From positions 1 to 64,000 of the forward strand of contig SVFC01000009.1 in the NCBI GenBank assembly GCA_015057035.1: a stretch of DNA of 64,000 nucleotides. The letters are read 5' to 3'. A model generated the notes under the pieces. It saw only the letters and a list, made by a program, of their open reading frames with translations. It ran no database searches and was not told the DNA's origin. Source of the DNA: Lachnospiraceae bacterium. Its GTDB lineage: Bacteria > Bacillota > Clostridia > Lachnospirales > Lachnospiraceae. The position numbers were made by a program, and so were the translations under genes. Positions 46,210 to 56,540 of the stretch are shown here, one piece after another. The first letter of the stretch is position 1, and every line of letters begins with the position of its first letter.

Positions 46210-48681
46210 ATGAGCAGAATCTATTTAAATGATGAATGGCTTTTTACAGAAGAATTCAGTGAAAATTTATGTGATCATAAGATTGCGTTGGGCGGATTAA
46301 CCGAGGTTCGCCTTCCTCATACATGTAAGGAATTACCATTTAACTATTTTGATGAGAATGACTATCAGATGGTCAGTGGTTATCGAAGAGTGCTTTTTGC
46401 TCCAGAAGAATGGAGTGGGAAAGCAATTTTATTTACCTGTGAGGGTGCAGCTCATGAAACCACAGTTTACGTAAACGGACAGGTTGTGGCGAAGCATGCC
46501 TGTGGATATACTGGCTTTACAGTGGATATTGCCAATTATCTGGTTTATGGTCAGGAAAATACCATTGTACTTCGAGTAGATAGTAGAGAAAGCTTGAATG
46601 TTCCTCCATTTGGATTTGTAATTGATTATATGACTTTCGGTGGAGTATACCGCGAAGTTTATCTGGAAGTGAAAGAACCAGAATATATCCAGGATGTTTT
46701 TGTGAAAACAGAAGTGAACATTAGTGGAAGTGAAGATGTATGTCTTGTTTGCCAGGTAGAACTATCTGAAGCAATGCGTATGCGTAGTTCTGTTGACAAA
46801 ACCCAATGGAGTCTTGTAGGAAGTCTTTCCAGGGCATTTACAGATGTTTGTCCATATGACGAGAAGGATGAGTTCAACAAGGAAACGTTCATTTTTGAAG
46901 AAATCTTAGATATACAGGAATCCAAAATTTTTTCTATTGATAGTGTGATGATTCATCATATTCATATGTGGAATTCCACAAAACCATATCTCTACAATTT
47001 GAAAGTAGAATTAGTAGGAGATTCACAGGTTTATGATACCTTTACGACACGTTTTGGATTCCGTCAGGTAGAGTTTAAGGCGGACGGATTTTATCTAAAC
47101 CATGAGAAGTTTAAGATTCGCGGATTGAATCGCCATCAGAGTTATCCATATGTAGGATATGCAATGCCAGAGAGCATGCAGAAACTGGATGCGGACATTT
47201 TGAAAAAAGAACTTGGCTGTAATGCAGTTCGTACTTCCCATTACCCACAGTCGCACCATTTTATTGACCGATGTGATGAACTGGGACTTTTCGTGTTTAT
47301 GGAATTTCCAGGCTGGCAGCATATCGGTGATGGCGACTGGAAGATGCAGGCTTGCCAGAATGCTAGAGATATGATCTGTCAATTCCGCAATCATCCATCT
47401 ATTATGATTTGGGGAATTCGTATTAATGAATCGGGAGATGACGATGCTTTCTATACAGAAACCAATCGTATTGCCCATGATTTGGATGATACAAGACAAA
47501 CAGGTGGTGTCCGAAACTTTAAAAACAGCCATTTGTTAGAGGATGTTTATACATATAATGAGTTTGTTCATGATGGTGTGAAACCAGGCTGCGAACCAAA
47601 GAAAAACGTTACTTCGGATATATCGAAGGGATATCTGATTACAGAATATAATGGACATATGTATCCAACGAAGCCATTTGACTGGGAAGAGCATCGGTTA
47701 GAGCATGCCATGCGTCATGCAAGAGTGATTGATGCAGTTGGCAAAGAAGCCGACATTGCGGGAAGTTTTGGCTGGTGCATGTTTGATTATAATACTCACA
47801 AGGATTTTGGAGCAGGAGACAGAATCTGTTATCATGGTGTGACGGATATGTTCCGTAACTCTAAGCTGGCGGCATCTGTATATGCATGTCAGCAAGAAGA
47901 GTCAATAGTGCTTGAGGTAAGTTCTTCTATGGACATCGGAGAACATCCAGCCACAAACCTTGGAAATGTTTATCTGTTTTCCAATGCAGACAGCGTAAAA
48001 ATGTATAAGAATAATCATTTTATCAAGGAATATACCAGTAAGGATTCGACATTCCAGGGAATTGCTCATGGTCCAATCCTCGTGGATGATTTTGTGGGAG
48101 ATATGCTAGAAACCGTGGAAGGATTTGAGCCAAAACAGGCCAAGATGATTGCAGAAGCGCTTAATTATATTGCGATTCACGGATATCAGAACTTTCCATT
48201 ACATATTATCTGGAAAGCATTGAAGGCTGTTGTTGGTTATCATATGAAACCAGAAGATTTGGTAAACTTATATATCAAATATATCGGTAACTGGGGTGAA
48301 ACAGCTACAGAATACCGATTTGAAGCGATTAAAAATGGCGAAATCATAAAAACAATTTATAGAAAACCTATGAAGTCCCTTCATTTGGAAACAAAGGTAT
48401 CACATACAACATTGGTAGAGAAACATAGTTATGATGTTGCTGCAATTCGTCTGCGTGCGTTGGACGATAATGATAATCTTGCTCCTTACTACCAGGAAGG
48501 ATTTAGCGTAGAAGTGGAAGGACCAATTGCATTAATTGGACCAGAGGTTATTTCCTTAAAAGGTGGTATGGGTGGACTGTATGTGAAATCGTTGGGAAAA
48601 GCCGGACAGGGAAAAGTTCGAATTCACAATCAGCAGTTAGGAACCACAGAAGTGGTATTTGAGATTGTAAAAGAAGGATAG
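46210..48681 (+). CDS. Glycoside hydrolase family 2 protein (beta-galactosidase-like)
   Basis: VRLPHTCKELPFNYF; FKIRGLNRHQSYPYVGYAMP; GCNAVRTSHYPQSHHFIDRCDELGLFVFMEFPGWQ. Confidence 0.92.
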   Translation: MSRIYLNDEWLFTEEFSENLCDHKIALGGLTEVRLPHTCKELPFNYFDENDYQMVSGYRRVLFAPEEWSGKAILFTCEGAAHETTVYVNGQVVAKHACGYTGFTVDIANYLVYGQENTIVLRVDSRESLNVPPFGFVIDYMTFGGVYREVYLEVKEPEYIQDVFVKTEVNISGSEDVCLVCQVELSEAMRMRSSVDKTQWSLVGSLSRAFTDVCPYDEKDEFNKETFIFEEILDIQESKIFSIDSVMIHHIHMWNSTKPYLYNLKVELVGDSQVYDTFTTRFGFRQVEFKADGFYLNHEKFKIRGLNRHQSYPYVGYAMPESMQKLDADILKKELGCNAVRTSHYPQSHHFIDRCDELGLFVFMEFPGWQHIGDGDWKMQACQNARDMICQFRNHPSIMIWGIRINESGDDDAFYTETNRIAHDLDDTRQTGGVRNFKNSHLLEDVYTYNEFVHDGVKPGCEPKKNVTSDISKGYLITEYNGHMYPTKPFDWEEHRLEHAMRHARVIDAVGKEADIAGSFGWCMFDYNTHKDFGAGDRICYHGVTDMFRNSKLAASVYACQQEESIVLEVSSSMDIGEHPATNLGNVYLFSNADSVKMYKNNHFIKEYTSKDSTFQGIAHGPILVDDFVGDMLETVEGFEPKQAKMIAEALNYIAIHGYQNFPLHIIWKALKAVVGYHMKPEDLVNLYIKYIGNWGETATEYRFEAIKNGEIIKTIYRKPMKSLHLETKVSHTTLVEKHSYDVAAIRLRALDDNDNLAPYYQEGFSVEVEGPIALIGPEVISLKGGMGGLYVKSLGKAGQGKVRIHNQQLGTTEVVFEIVKEG

Positions 48682-48691
48682 GAGAAGGACT

Positions 48692-51040
48692 ATGATTAGA
48701 AGATTAGGAAATGTATTTGTCTTAGATACACCAAATACCAGTTATGTTCTTGGAGTACTTCCAACCGGTCACGTGGAGCATATGTACTATGGAGAACGTA
48801 TTACCATTGATTCCGAGGAAGAAGCGGTAGCGTTGCGTGAAAAACGTGTATGTACTCCTGGAAACACAGTGTATTACAATGATGATAATAAATCATTGCC
48901 ACTAGAAGATGTGCGTTTGGAAATGTCCTCAGGAGGAAAAGGAGACATTAGGGAGCCGTTTATCGAAGTGACACATCACGATGGTAGTTTTACCTCGGAT
49001 TTTCTATATGAGGATGCGGAAATCAAACATGGAAAAACACCATTTGAAACTCTTCCTGGATCTTATGAAGAAAATGATCTGGTCGATGAATTGGTGCTTA
49101 CACTTAGAGATAAAAACTATCAGTTAACTTTGGAATTACATTATTTTGCTTTCTTAAATCAGGATATAATTTCTCGTTCTGCAAAGCTGATTAACACTAG
49201 TGAAGAAACCATTACAGTAGAAAGACTTATGAGTACACAGTTGGATTTACAAACTTCTGACTGGGTATTATCTACATTCCACGGGGCATGGGCGCGTGAA
49301 ATGAAACGCTTTGATATGACTGTGAATGCAGGCAAGGTAGTGAATGAATCCTATTGTGGATGCTCATCTAACAGAGCAAATCCATTTATTATGTTATCTA
49401 AGGCAGACACTGGGGAAGACCATGGTGTTTGTTATGGTTTAAACTTGATTTACAGCGGTAACCATTACGAAGCAGTAGAAGTAAGTGCTTTTGGTAAGAC
49501 AAGAGTGGTATGTGGTATTAATCCTAGATCCTTCCAGTTTGTGGTTGAGCCAGGAGAATTCTTCGAAGCACCAGAAGTAGTTATGACTTATTCTAAGAAA
49601 GGTTTTAACGGAATGAGCCAGAATATGCATTCCTTTGTTCGTGAATGCATTGTTCGCGGTACATGGAAGAAAAAGATTCGTCCAGTACTTCTGAACAGCT
49701 GGGAAGCTGCTTATTTTGAAATCAACGAAAGCAAGCTTTTAAAACTTGCAAAAGCAGGTAAAGAAGTTGGTATTGAACTGTTTGTCATGGATGATGGTTG
49801 GTTCGGAACCAGAGATGACGACACCCAGTCCCTGGGAGATTGGTATGCCAATACCAAGAAACTTCCGAATGGTGTGGCTGGTCTTGCCAAAAAAGTCAAT
49901 GAATTAGGTCTGGATTTTGGTATCTGGGTGGAACCAGAAATGGTAAATGTAAATAGTGATTTATATCGCACACATCCAGAATGGGTGATGGAGATTCCTG
50001 GTAAGCCACATTCAGAGAGCCGTAATCAGAGAATTTTAGATTTTTCAAATCCAGAAGTAGTAGAATATATGACAAAGCAGATGGAAAATGTATTTTCCTC
50101 TGGAAATATCGCTTACGTAAAATGGGATATGAATAGAATCTTTTCGGATTATTATTCACAGGCACTTCCAGCAAATCGCCAGAAAGAAGTAGCACATCGA
50201 TATATGATGGGATTGTATAAGATGCTGGAGTCTTTGAACAAATCTTTCCCAGATATTTTATTCGAGGGATGTGCATCTGGAGGAAATCGTTTCGACCTTG
50301 GTATGTTATGTTATTTCCCACAGATTTGGGCCAGCGATGACACAGATGCGATTTACCGTGTGCAGGGGCAGACGGGATACAGCTATGGATATCCAATGTC
50401 TACAGTAAGTGCCCATGTATCTGATTGTCCAAATCATCAGACACTTCGCAACACTCCAATGGCTACACGCTTCCAGGTAGCGGCATTTGGTGTGCTAGGA
50501 TATGAGTGCAATCTGTGTGAAATGAAGAAAGAAGATGTAAAAGACATTAAGGAACAGATTGCCCTTTATAAGCAATGGCGTGAGGTTCTTCAGTTTGGTA
50601 CCTTCTATCGTCAGAAACAGGGGAATGTATATCAGTGGACCTGTGTTAGTGAGGATAAGACCAAAGCAGTAGGAATGATGCTTCAGGTTCTGTTTGATGC
50701 CAATACACATTACGAAGAATATGTTCCTCAGGGACTAAAAGAAGATACAAAATACCATTTCTTTAATCGTGAATTAACTTTTGATATTAAGGATTTTGGT
50801 GGACTGATTAATCAGGTGTCTCCAATTCATATTAAACAGGATTCGCTATTACATAATACCATTTCGAAGTTTATTCGTATGCCTGGGGAAAAAGAAGATT
50901 GTGTTGCTTCAGGGAAACTTCTTATGGAAGGTGGCGTAAAACTGAAACAGGGATTTGGTGCAACAGGGTATGCAGAAGATATTCGTTTCTGGCAGGATTT
51001 TGCATCAAGAATGTATTTTATGGAAAGGATAGAAGAATAG
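48692..51040 (+). CDS. Alpha-galactosidase, GH36
   Basis: PVLLNSWEAAYFEINESKLLKLAKAGKEVGIELFVMDDGWFGTRDDDTQSLGDW; YVKWDMNRIFSDYYS; LFEGCASGGNRFDLGMLCYFPQIWASDDTDA. Confidence 0.97.
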   Translation: MIRRLGNVFVLDTPNTSYVLGVLPTGHVEHMYYGERITIDSEEEAVALREKRVCTPGNTVYYNDDNKSLPLEDVRLEMSSGGKGDIREPFIEVTHHDGSFTSDFLYEDAEIKHGKTPFETLPGSYEENDLVDELVLTLRDKNYQLTLELHYFAFLNQDIISRSAKLINTSEETITVERLMSTQLDLQTSDWVLSTFHGAWAREMKRFDMTVNAGKVVNESYCGCSSNRANPFIMLSKADTGEDHGVCYGLNLIYSGNHYEAVEVSAFGKTRVVCGINPRSFQFVVEPGEFFEAPEVVMTYSKKGFNGMSQNMHSFVRECIVRGTWKKKIRPVLLNSWEAAYFEINESKLLKLAKAGKEVGIELFVMDDGWFGTRDDDTQSLGDWYANTKKLPNGVAGLAKKVNELGLDFGIWVEPEMVNVNSDLYRTHPEWVMEIPGKPHSESRNQRILDFSNPEVVEYMTKQMENVFSSGNIAYVKWDMNRIFSDYYSQALPANRQKEVAHRYMMGLYKMLESLNKSFPDILFEGCASGGNRFDLGMLCYFPQIWASDDTDAIYRVQGQTGYSYGYPMSTVSAHVSDCPNHQTLRNTPMATRFQVAAFGVLGYECNLCEMKKEDVKDIKEQIALYKQWREVLQFGTFYRQKQGNVYQWTCVSEDKTKAVGMMLQVLFDANTHYEEYVPQGLKEDTKYHFFNRELTFDIKDFGGLINQVSPIHIKQDSLLHNTISKFIRMPGEKEDCVASGKLLMEGGVKLKQGFGATGYAEDIRFWQDFASRMYFMERIEE

Positions 51041-51042
51041 AT

Positions 51043-51636
51043 ATGGCAAAATTATTTTTTCGTTATGGAGCGATGGGAAGCTCTAAAACAGCAAATGCAT
51101 TAATGGTAGAGTATAATTACAGAGAGCGTGGCAAAAAGGCAATTATGGCAAAGCCTATGACAGATACAAGAGATGGAAAACTGATTATTCGTTCCAGAAT
51201 CGGTTTGGAACTTCCATGTATTCTGGTTGAGGATCTGGTGAAGATGTCAGAGGAAGAGTTACAGCAGCATGATTGTGTTATCGTTGACGAAGCACAGTTC
51301 TGTAACAAATCTCAGATTGAGTTTTTCGTTCATTTGGTAGATGACCTTAATATTCCAGTTATCTGCTATGGTCTTCGTGCAGACTTCCGTAATGAATTGT
51401 TTGAAGGAAGCCTGTGGCTGTTAGCATGGGCGGATGTGATCGAAGAGATTCGTACTGTATGCTGGTGTGGAAAGGCCGCCAGAACCAATGCTAGATTTAA
51501 CGATCAGGGGATTATCCGTGAAGGAGACCAGGTTTGTCTCGGTGGCAATACTTCCTATATTGCATTATGTCGCAAACACTGGAAGGAAGGCAATTTAGGA
51601 CCTCGTTTCAGAGAACTCTTAGAAGAGTTTAATTAA
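51043..51636 (+). CDS. tdk: Thymidine kinase
   Basis: LFFRYGAMGSSKTANALMVEYNY; DCVIVDEAQFCNKSQIE; VICYGLRADFRNELFEGS. Confidence 0.96.
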   Translation: MAKLFFRYGAMGSSKTANALMVEYNYRERGKKAIMAKPMTDTRDGKLIIRSRIGLELPCILVEDLVKMSEEELQQHDCVIVDEAQFCNKSQIEFFVHLVDDLNIPVICYGLRADFRNELFEGSLWLLAWADVIEEIRTVCWCGKAARTNARFNDQGIIREGDQVCLGGNTSYIALCRKHWKEGNLGPRFRELLEEFN

Positions 51637-51654
51637 GAACAGTAAGGAAGTAAT

Positions 51655-52443
51655 ATGATGAAAGAATTAGGATATGCGGTTGTTACTGGTGCCAGCGCAG
51701 GAATTGGAATGTTTCTCGCAGAAGGTTTGGCGCAGAGAGGATATCCCCTTGTGCTTGTTGCAAGAAGAGAAGAGCGCCTAAAACAACTGGCAGAGCGCTT
51801 AAAGCAGCGATATAATGTGGAATGTCAGGTAGTAGCCTGCGATGTGTCCAGAATAGAAGAATGCCAGAGGTTGATGAGTGTAATCGAAACATTAGAAGTT
51901 GATATATTCATTAATAACGCAGGTTTTGGAGATTGTAGTCCTTTTATAAAAGGGGATTTACAGAAAGAACTGGATATGGTGGATGTGAATGTTAAAGCAG
52001 TTCATACCTTAACAAAACTCATACTCCAGAAAATGCAGAAGACAGATAGGGGGTATATACTCAATATTGCATCATCTGCAGGGTTAATCCCAGCAGGACC
52101 ATATATGGCAACCTATTATGCCACAAAGGCTTATGTGACAAGCCTTACTCAGGGGATTGCTCAGGAACTTCGTGAAGCAAAGTCCCGTATATATATTGGT
52201 TGTGTCTGTCCGGGACCGGTAGATACAGAATTTAATGCTGTTGCCAATGTAGAGTTTTCCCTTCCAGGAATTTCAGCAGAATATTGTGCACAGTACAGTC
52301 TTAAGAAAATGTTTCAAAAGAAAACGGTTATCATACCAACATTTACAATGAAACTAGCCTTATTTGGAGTGCGTTTGCTTCCAAGGAAATGGTATGTGGC
52401 CATTACAGCCAGACAACAGAAAAAGAAATTAAACAGAGGTTAA
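51655..52443 (+). CDS. Short-chain dehydrogenase/reductase
   Basis: AVVTGASAGIGMFLAEGLAQRGY; INNAGFG; YYATKAYV. Confidence 0.92.
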   Translation: MMKELGYAVVTGASAGIGMFLAEGLAQRGYPLVLVARREERLKQLAERLKQRYNVECQVVACDVSRIEECQRLMSVIETLEVDIFINNAGFGDCSPFIKGDLQKELDMVDVNVKAVHTLTKLILQKMQKTDRGYILNIASSAGLIPAGPYMATYYATKAYVTSLTQGIAQELREAKSRIYIGCVCPGPVDTEFNAVANVEFSLPGISAEYCAQYSLKKMFQKKTVIIPTFTMKLALFGVRLLPRKWYVAITARQQKKKLNRG

Positions 52444-52444
52444 T

Positions 52445-53485
52445 ATGATATTTTTTAATTGTGATTATACAGAAGGAGCGCATCCTGCGATTTTAGAGAG
52501 ATTATCAGCCACAAATATGGAACAGACCATTGGTTATGGTATGGATGACCATTGTAAGCATGCTGCGGAGTTGATTAAGAAAGAATGTAATAATGAGAAG
52601 ATAGATGTACATTTTTTGGTAGGCGGAACTCAGACCAATGTAACAGTTATAGATGCGGCGTTGAAGCCTTATCAGGGGGTAATCTGTGCTGCGTCAGGAC
52701 ATATTAATGTGCATGAGACTGGAGCAGTAGAAGCTTCTGGTCATAAATGTATCACCATCCCATCCATGGATGGAAAAATATATGAACCAGAGATTCGAGA
52801 GATTCTTTCTAATCATTATGCGAATGGTGGAGACGAACACATGGCACAGCCTAAGATGGTGTACATATCCAATCCTACGGAATATGGAACCATTTATAGT
52901 AAGGCTGAATTAGAAGGCCTTTATGCACTTTGTAAGGAATATGGTGTGTATCTGTTCTTAGATGGCGCCCGTCTAGGGTATGGACTAGCTAGCAAAGAAA
53001 ATGATTTAACTTTAGAGATTATTGCTCAAAATACCGACGTATTTTACATCGGTGGAACCAAGGTTGGAGCACTGTTCGGGGAAGCGGTAGTAATCAGTCA
53101 TGACGATATTAAACCGGATTTCCGTTATAATATCAAGCAGCACGGAGGAATGCTGGCAAAGGGGCGTTTGCTGGGAGTTCAGTTTGAAACCTTGTTTGAA
53201 AGTGGTTTGTATTATGAGATTTCAGCGCATGCAATGCATATGACAGAAATAATACGTGACAAACTGACTTGTTTGGGTGTAAAATTCTTCGTGCAATCGC
53301 CAACGAATCAGCTTTTTGTTATTTTATCCAATACAGCAATTGCACAGTTGAGTACCAATTATAAACTGGAAATCATGGACAAAGTGGACGCAGAACATAC
53401 AGTAGTGCGTATCTGCACTTCGTGGGCAACCAAGGAAGAAAATGTGACTGCCTTTTTGGCAGATGTAGAAAGGGCTCTTTCATGA
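52445..53485 (+). CDS. Low-specificity L-threonine aldolase-like PLP enzyme
   Basis: HFLVGGTQTNVTVIDAAL; HINVHETGAVEASGHKCI; LFLDGARLGYGL; FYIGGTKVGALFGEAVV. Confidence 0.9.
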   Translation: MIFFNCDYTEGAHPAILERLSATNMEQTIGYGMDDHCKHAAELIKKECNNEKIDVHFLVGGTQTNVTVIDAALKPYQGVICAASGHINVHETGAVEASGHKCITIPSMDGKIYEPEIREILSNHYANGGDEHMAQPKMVYISNPTEYGTIYSKAELEGLYALCKEYGVYLFLDGARLGYGLASKENDLTLEIIAQNTDVFYIGGTKVGALFGEAVVISHDDIKPDFRYNIKQHGGMLAKGRLLGVQFETLFESGLYYEISAHAMHMTEIIRDKLTCLGVKFFVQSPTNQLFVILSNTAIAQLSTNYKLEIMDKVDAEHTVVRICTSWATKEENVTAFLADVERALS

Positions 53486-54492
53486 AAAAAATATTATTTA
53501 TTGCAACGGGTGGAACCATTGCATCAAAAAAATCAGAAAACGGATTAAAACCACAGATTTCCCCAGATGAGTTATTATCTTATATTCCAAGTCTGAATAA
53601 GATTTGCGAAGTGGATACATTACAGCTTTTGAATCTGGACAGTTCCAATATGGAACCACGCCATTGGATTATGATGGAAGAGTGCATCAAGGAGCATTAT
53701 GACGTATATGATGGCTTTGTAATCGCCCATGGAACAGATACCATGGCGTATACAGCAGCTGGTTTGTCCTATATGATTCAGAATTCCAAGAAACCAATTG
53801 TCATTACAGGTTCTCAGAAACCAATTAATATGGACATCACAGATGCGAAGACGAATCTTATCGATAGTTTTACCTATGCATCAGATGATAAATCTCAGGG
53901 CGTATCCATTGTGTTTGATGGCAAGGTAATTGCAGGTACCCGTGCAAAGAAAGTTCGTTCCAAGAGTTACAATGCTTTTTCCAGCATTGATTTTCCGTCT
54001 TTGGCAGTGATTCAGGATGGACAGATTATGAGATACATTCCAATGCTTCCATACGAAGAAGAGGTGCGTTTCTATAATCAGATGAATGAAAACATATTCC
54101 TGCTCAAATTGATCCCTGGAATTTCAACACAGATGTTAACATATATCTTTTCCCATTACGATGCAATTATCGTGGAAAGCTTTGGTGTAGGTGGTATTCC
54201 AATGTCTATACAGAAGACCTTCTATGATTTATGTGCGAAGTATCCAGACAAAACCATTATTATGGCAACGCAGGTAGCACATGAAGGAAGCGATATGACG
54301 GTTTATGAAGTGGGAAATGAGATGAAGGTTATGTGTAACTTCTTAGAGTCCTACGACATGACATTGGAATCTGTAATTGCAAAGACCATGTGGATGCTTG
54401 CAAACAAAGAGATTACCAAAGAAAACCAGGAAGATATCTTCTATAAAAACATAAATTATGACGTGATTTTTGGGAAAAATCGTATTTGTTAG
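53482..54492 (+). CDS. L-asparaginase
   Basis: ILFIATGGTIASKKSENGLKPQ; GFVIAHGTDTMAYTAAGLSYM; ITGSQKPI. Confidence 0.95.
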   Translation: MKKILFIATGGTIASKKSENGLKPQISPDELLSYIPSLNKICEVDTLQLLNLDSSNMEPRHWIMMEECIKEHYDVYDGFVIAHGTDTMAYTAAGLSYMIQNSKKPIVITGSQKPINMDITDAKTNLIDSFTYASDDKSQGVSIVFDGKVIAGTRAKKVRSKSYNAFSSIDFPSLAVIQDGQIMRYIPMLPYEEEVRFYNQMNENIFLLKLIPGISTQMLTYIFSHYDAIIVESFGVGGIPMSIQKTFYDLCAKYPDKTIIMATQVAHEGSDMTVYEVGNEMKVMCNFLESYDMTLESVIAKTMWMLANKEITKENQEDIFYKNINYDVIFGKNRIC

Positions 54493-54535
54493 CATATCGA
54501 CTAAAATTTACGAAAAAAACTAGTAGAATTCACGA

Positions 54536-54610
54536 TTGAAAACCCTTTAAATATAAAATATAATAGTATCGAAAAAATACGAAAATATTTTATATTTAAG
54601 GGGTATTTTT
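54536..54610 (+). promoter_or_regulatory. Pullulanase promoter embedded in a 19-bp inverted repeat covering the SD
   Basis: TTGAAA 54536-54541, 17 nt, TATAAT 54559-54564; arms 54543-54561 and 54585-54603; SD aagggg 54598-54603; ATG 54611. Confidence 0.7.
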
Positions 54611-56536
54611 ATGGCAAAAACATATACATATTATGGTGGGAATGATTTAGGAGCAGTTTATACAAAGCAAAAAACAGCATTTCGTCTGTGGGCGCCAACA
54701 GCAGAGCGTGTCCGCATCTGTTTTTATACAGAAGGTCATGGCGGTGATGCCATCGAAGTAAAAGAAATGGTAGCACACGAAGATGGCACTTGGACCTATG
54801 TGAAGAGTGGAGATTTGCATAAGCTATATTATACATATTTGGTATTAGTGGATGGCAGGGAACAGGAAACCAATGATCCATACGGCAAGGCGACTGGTGT
54901 AAACGGCAGAAGAAGTATGGTTGTGGATTTGGAAGCTACAAATCCAAAAGGTTTTGACAAGGACCATGGCCCAGCAGTGGCTAAAGAGACTGACATTGTG
55001 GTATATGAGATTTCCATCGCAGACACAACTGCAGATGATAGTTGCGGAGCAAAATACCCTGGAAAATACCTTGGACTTACAGAGCATGGAACAAAAAATG
55101 CAGATGGTATGGCAACAGGCTTAGATCATATGTTAGAACTGGGAGTTACTCATGTTCAGATTATGCCTTCTTATGATTTCGGTAGTATCGACGAGAGTAA
55201 GCCAGAAGTTCCACAGTATAACTGGGGCTACGATCCAGTGAATTATAATGTTCCTGAAGGTTCTTTCTCAACGAATCCATTCCACGGAGAAGTTCGTATC
55301 AAAGAATACAAGCAGATGGTGCAGGCGCTTCACAAAGCAGGCTTAGGTGTCATTATGGACGTGGTTTATAACCATACCTTTGACATTGAAAACAACTGCT
55401 TCCAGAAGTGTGTACCAGATTATTATTATAGAATGACAGAAACAGGTTATTCCGATGCATCTGCATGTGGTAATGAAGTAGCATCTGAAAAACCAATGGT
55501 TTCTAAATTTATCATAGACTCCTTAAAATACTGGGTGACAGAATATCATATTGACGGCTTCCGCTTTGACTTAATGGGAGTGCTTGATATTGAAACTATG
55601 GAAAAAGCCGCAGAAGAATTGCGCAAAATCAATCCGGATATCATTATTTACGGAGAGGGTTGGACTGGCGGACCATCCACACTTCCAGATGAGAAACGTT
55701 GCCTTAAGATGAACACTCCAAAATATCATGGCATCGGTGCATTTTCCGATGATATTCGTGATGGAATTAAAGGTCATGTGTTTAACTTAGAGGAAACAGG
55801 ATTTGTAAATGGCAAGGAAGGCTTGGAAAATGACATTCGTTATTCTGTTGTAGGAGCAACATATCATCCAGAAGTAGATTATGATGCATATACTTACAGT
55901 ACTGGTCCATGGGCAAAGCATCCAGTAGATACAGTGAACTATGTATCCTGCCATGACAATTTAACTCTTTGGGATAAACTTACCATTTCAAGACCAGATG
56001 CAAGTATAGAAGAAAAACTTGCAATGAACCGTCTTGCGGCATCTATTATTTTTACATCCCAGGGAATTCCTTTCTTTTTATCAGGAGAAGAATTCGCCCG
56101 TAGCAAGCCAGTAGAGGGTAGCGATGAGCTTTCGGAAAATAGTTATAATCTGCCACTTTATACCAATAGTATGAAGTATGACGAACTCACAAAGCATAGA
56201 GACTTATATGATTTTTACAGAGGATTAATTGCTTTCCGTAAGGAACACAATGGACTTCGCCTTGGAACAACGGAAGAAGTTCAGCAGGCGGTACACTTTA
56301 TAGATGAACTTCCAAAGAATGTGGTAGCATTTACAGTGGAGACAGAAAAGGAGACTTTGCTTATTGTATATAATGCTAATCCTAAGGCAGTTGTGATAGA
56401 TTTGCCACAGACAGCAGAGTGGAGCATTTATATTGACGGCGACAAAGCCCAGACGAAGGCACTTAGAAAATTAACAAAGAAAAACAGCCAGGTGGAAATT
56501 CAGGGAATCTCCTGTCTGGCTGCAGTATGTGAATAA
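54611..56536 (+). CDS. pulA: Type I pullulanase
   Basis: YNWGYDPVNYNVPEGSFSTNPFHGEVRIKEYKQMVQALHKAGLGVIMDVVYNHT; DGFRFDLMGVLDIETM. Confidence 0.96.
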   Translation: MAKTYTYYGGNDLGAVYTKQKTAFRLWAPTAERVRICFYTEGHGGDAIEVKEMVAHEDGTWTYVKSGDLHKLYYTYLVLVDGREQETNDPYGKATGVNGRRSMVVDLEATNPKGFDKDHGPAVAKETDIVVYEISIADTTADDSCGAKYPGKYLGLTEHGTKNADGMATGLDHMLELGVTHVQIMPSYDFGSIDESKPEVPQYNWGYDPVNYNVPEGSFSTNPFHGEVRIKEYKQMVQALHKAGLGVIMDVVYNHTFDIENNCFQKCVPDYYYRMTETGYSDASACGNEVASEKPMVSKFIIDSLKYWVTEYHIDGFRFDLMGVLDIETMEKAAEELRKINPDIIIYGEGWTGGPSTLPDEKRCLKMNTPKYHGIGAFSDDIRDGIKGHVFNLEETGFVNGKEGLENDIRYSVVGATYHPEVDYDAYTYSTGPWAKHPVDTVNYVSCHDNLTLWDKLTISRPDASIEEKLAMNRLAASIIFTSQGIPFFLSGEEFARSKPVEGSDELSENSYNLPLYTNSMKYDELTKHRDLYDFYRGLIAFRKEHNGLRLGTTEEVQQAVHFIDELPKNVVAFTVETEKETLLIVYNANPKAVVIDLPQTAEWSIYIDGDKAQTKALRKLTKKNSQVEIQGISCLAAVCE

Positions 56537-56540
56537 TTGA

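Noticed and set aside
50899-51042. N-terminal extension of the thymidine kinase ORF
   Set aside because: Overlaps the end of the GH36 gene out of frame; Tdk proper starts at 51043.
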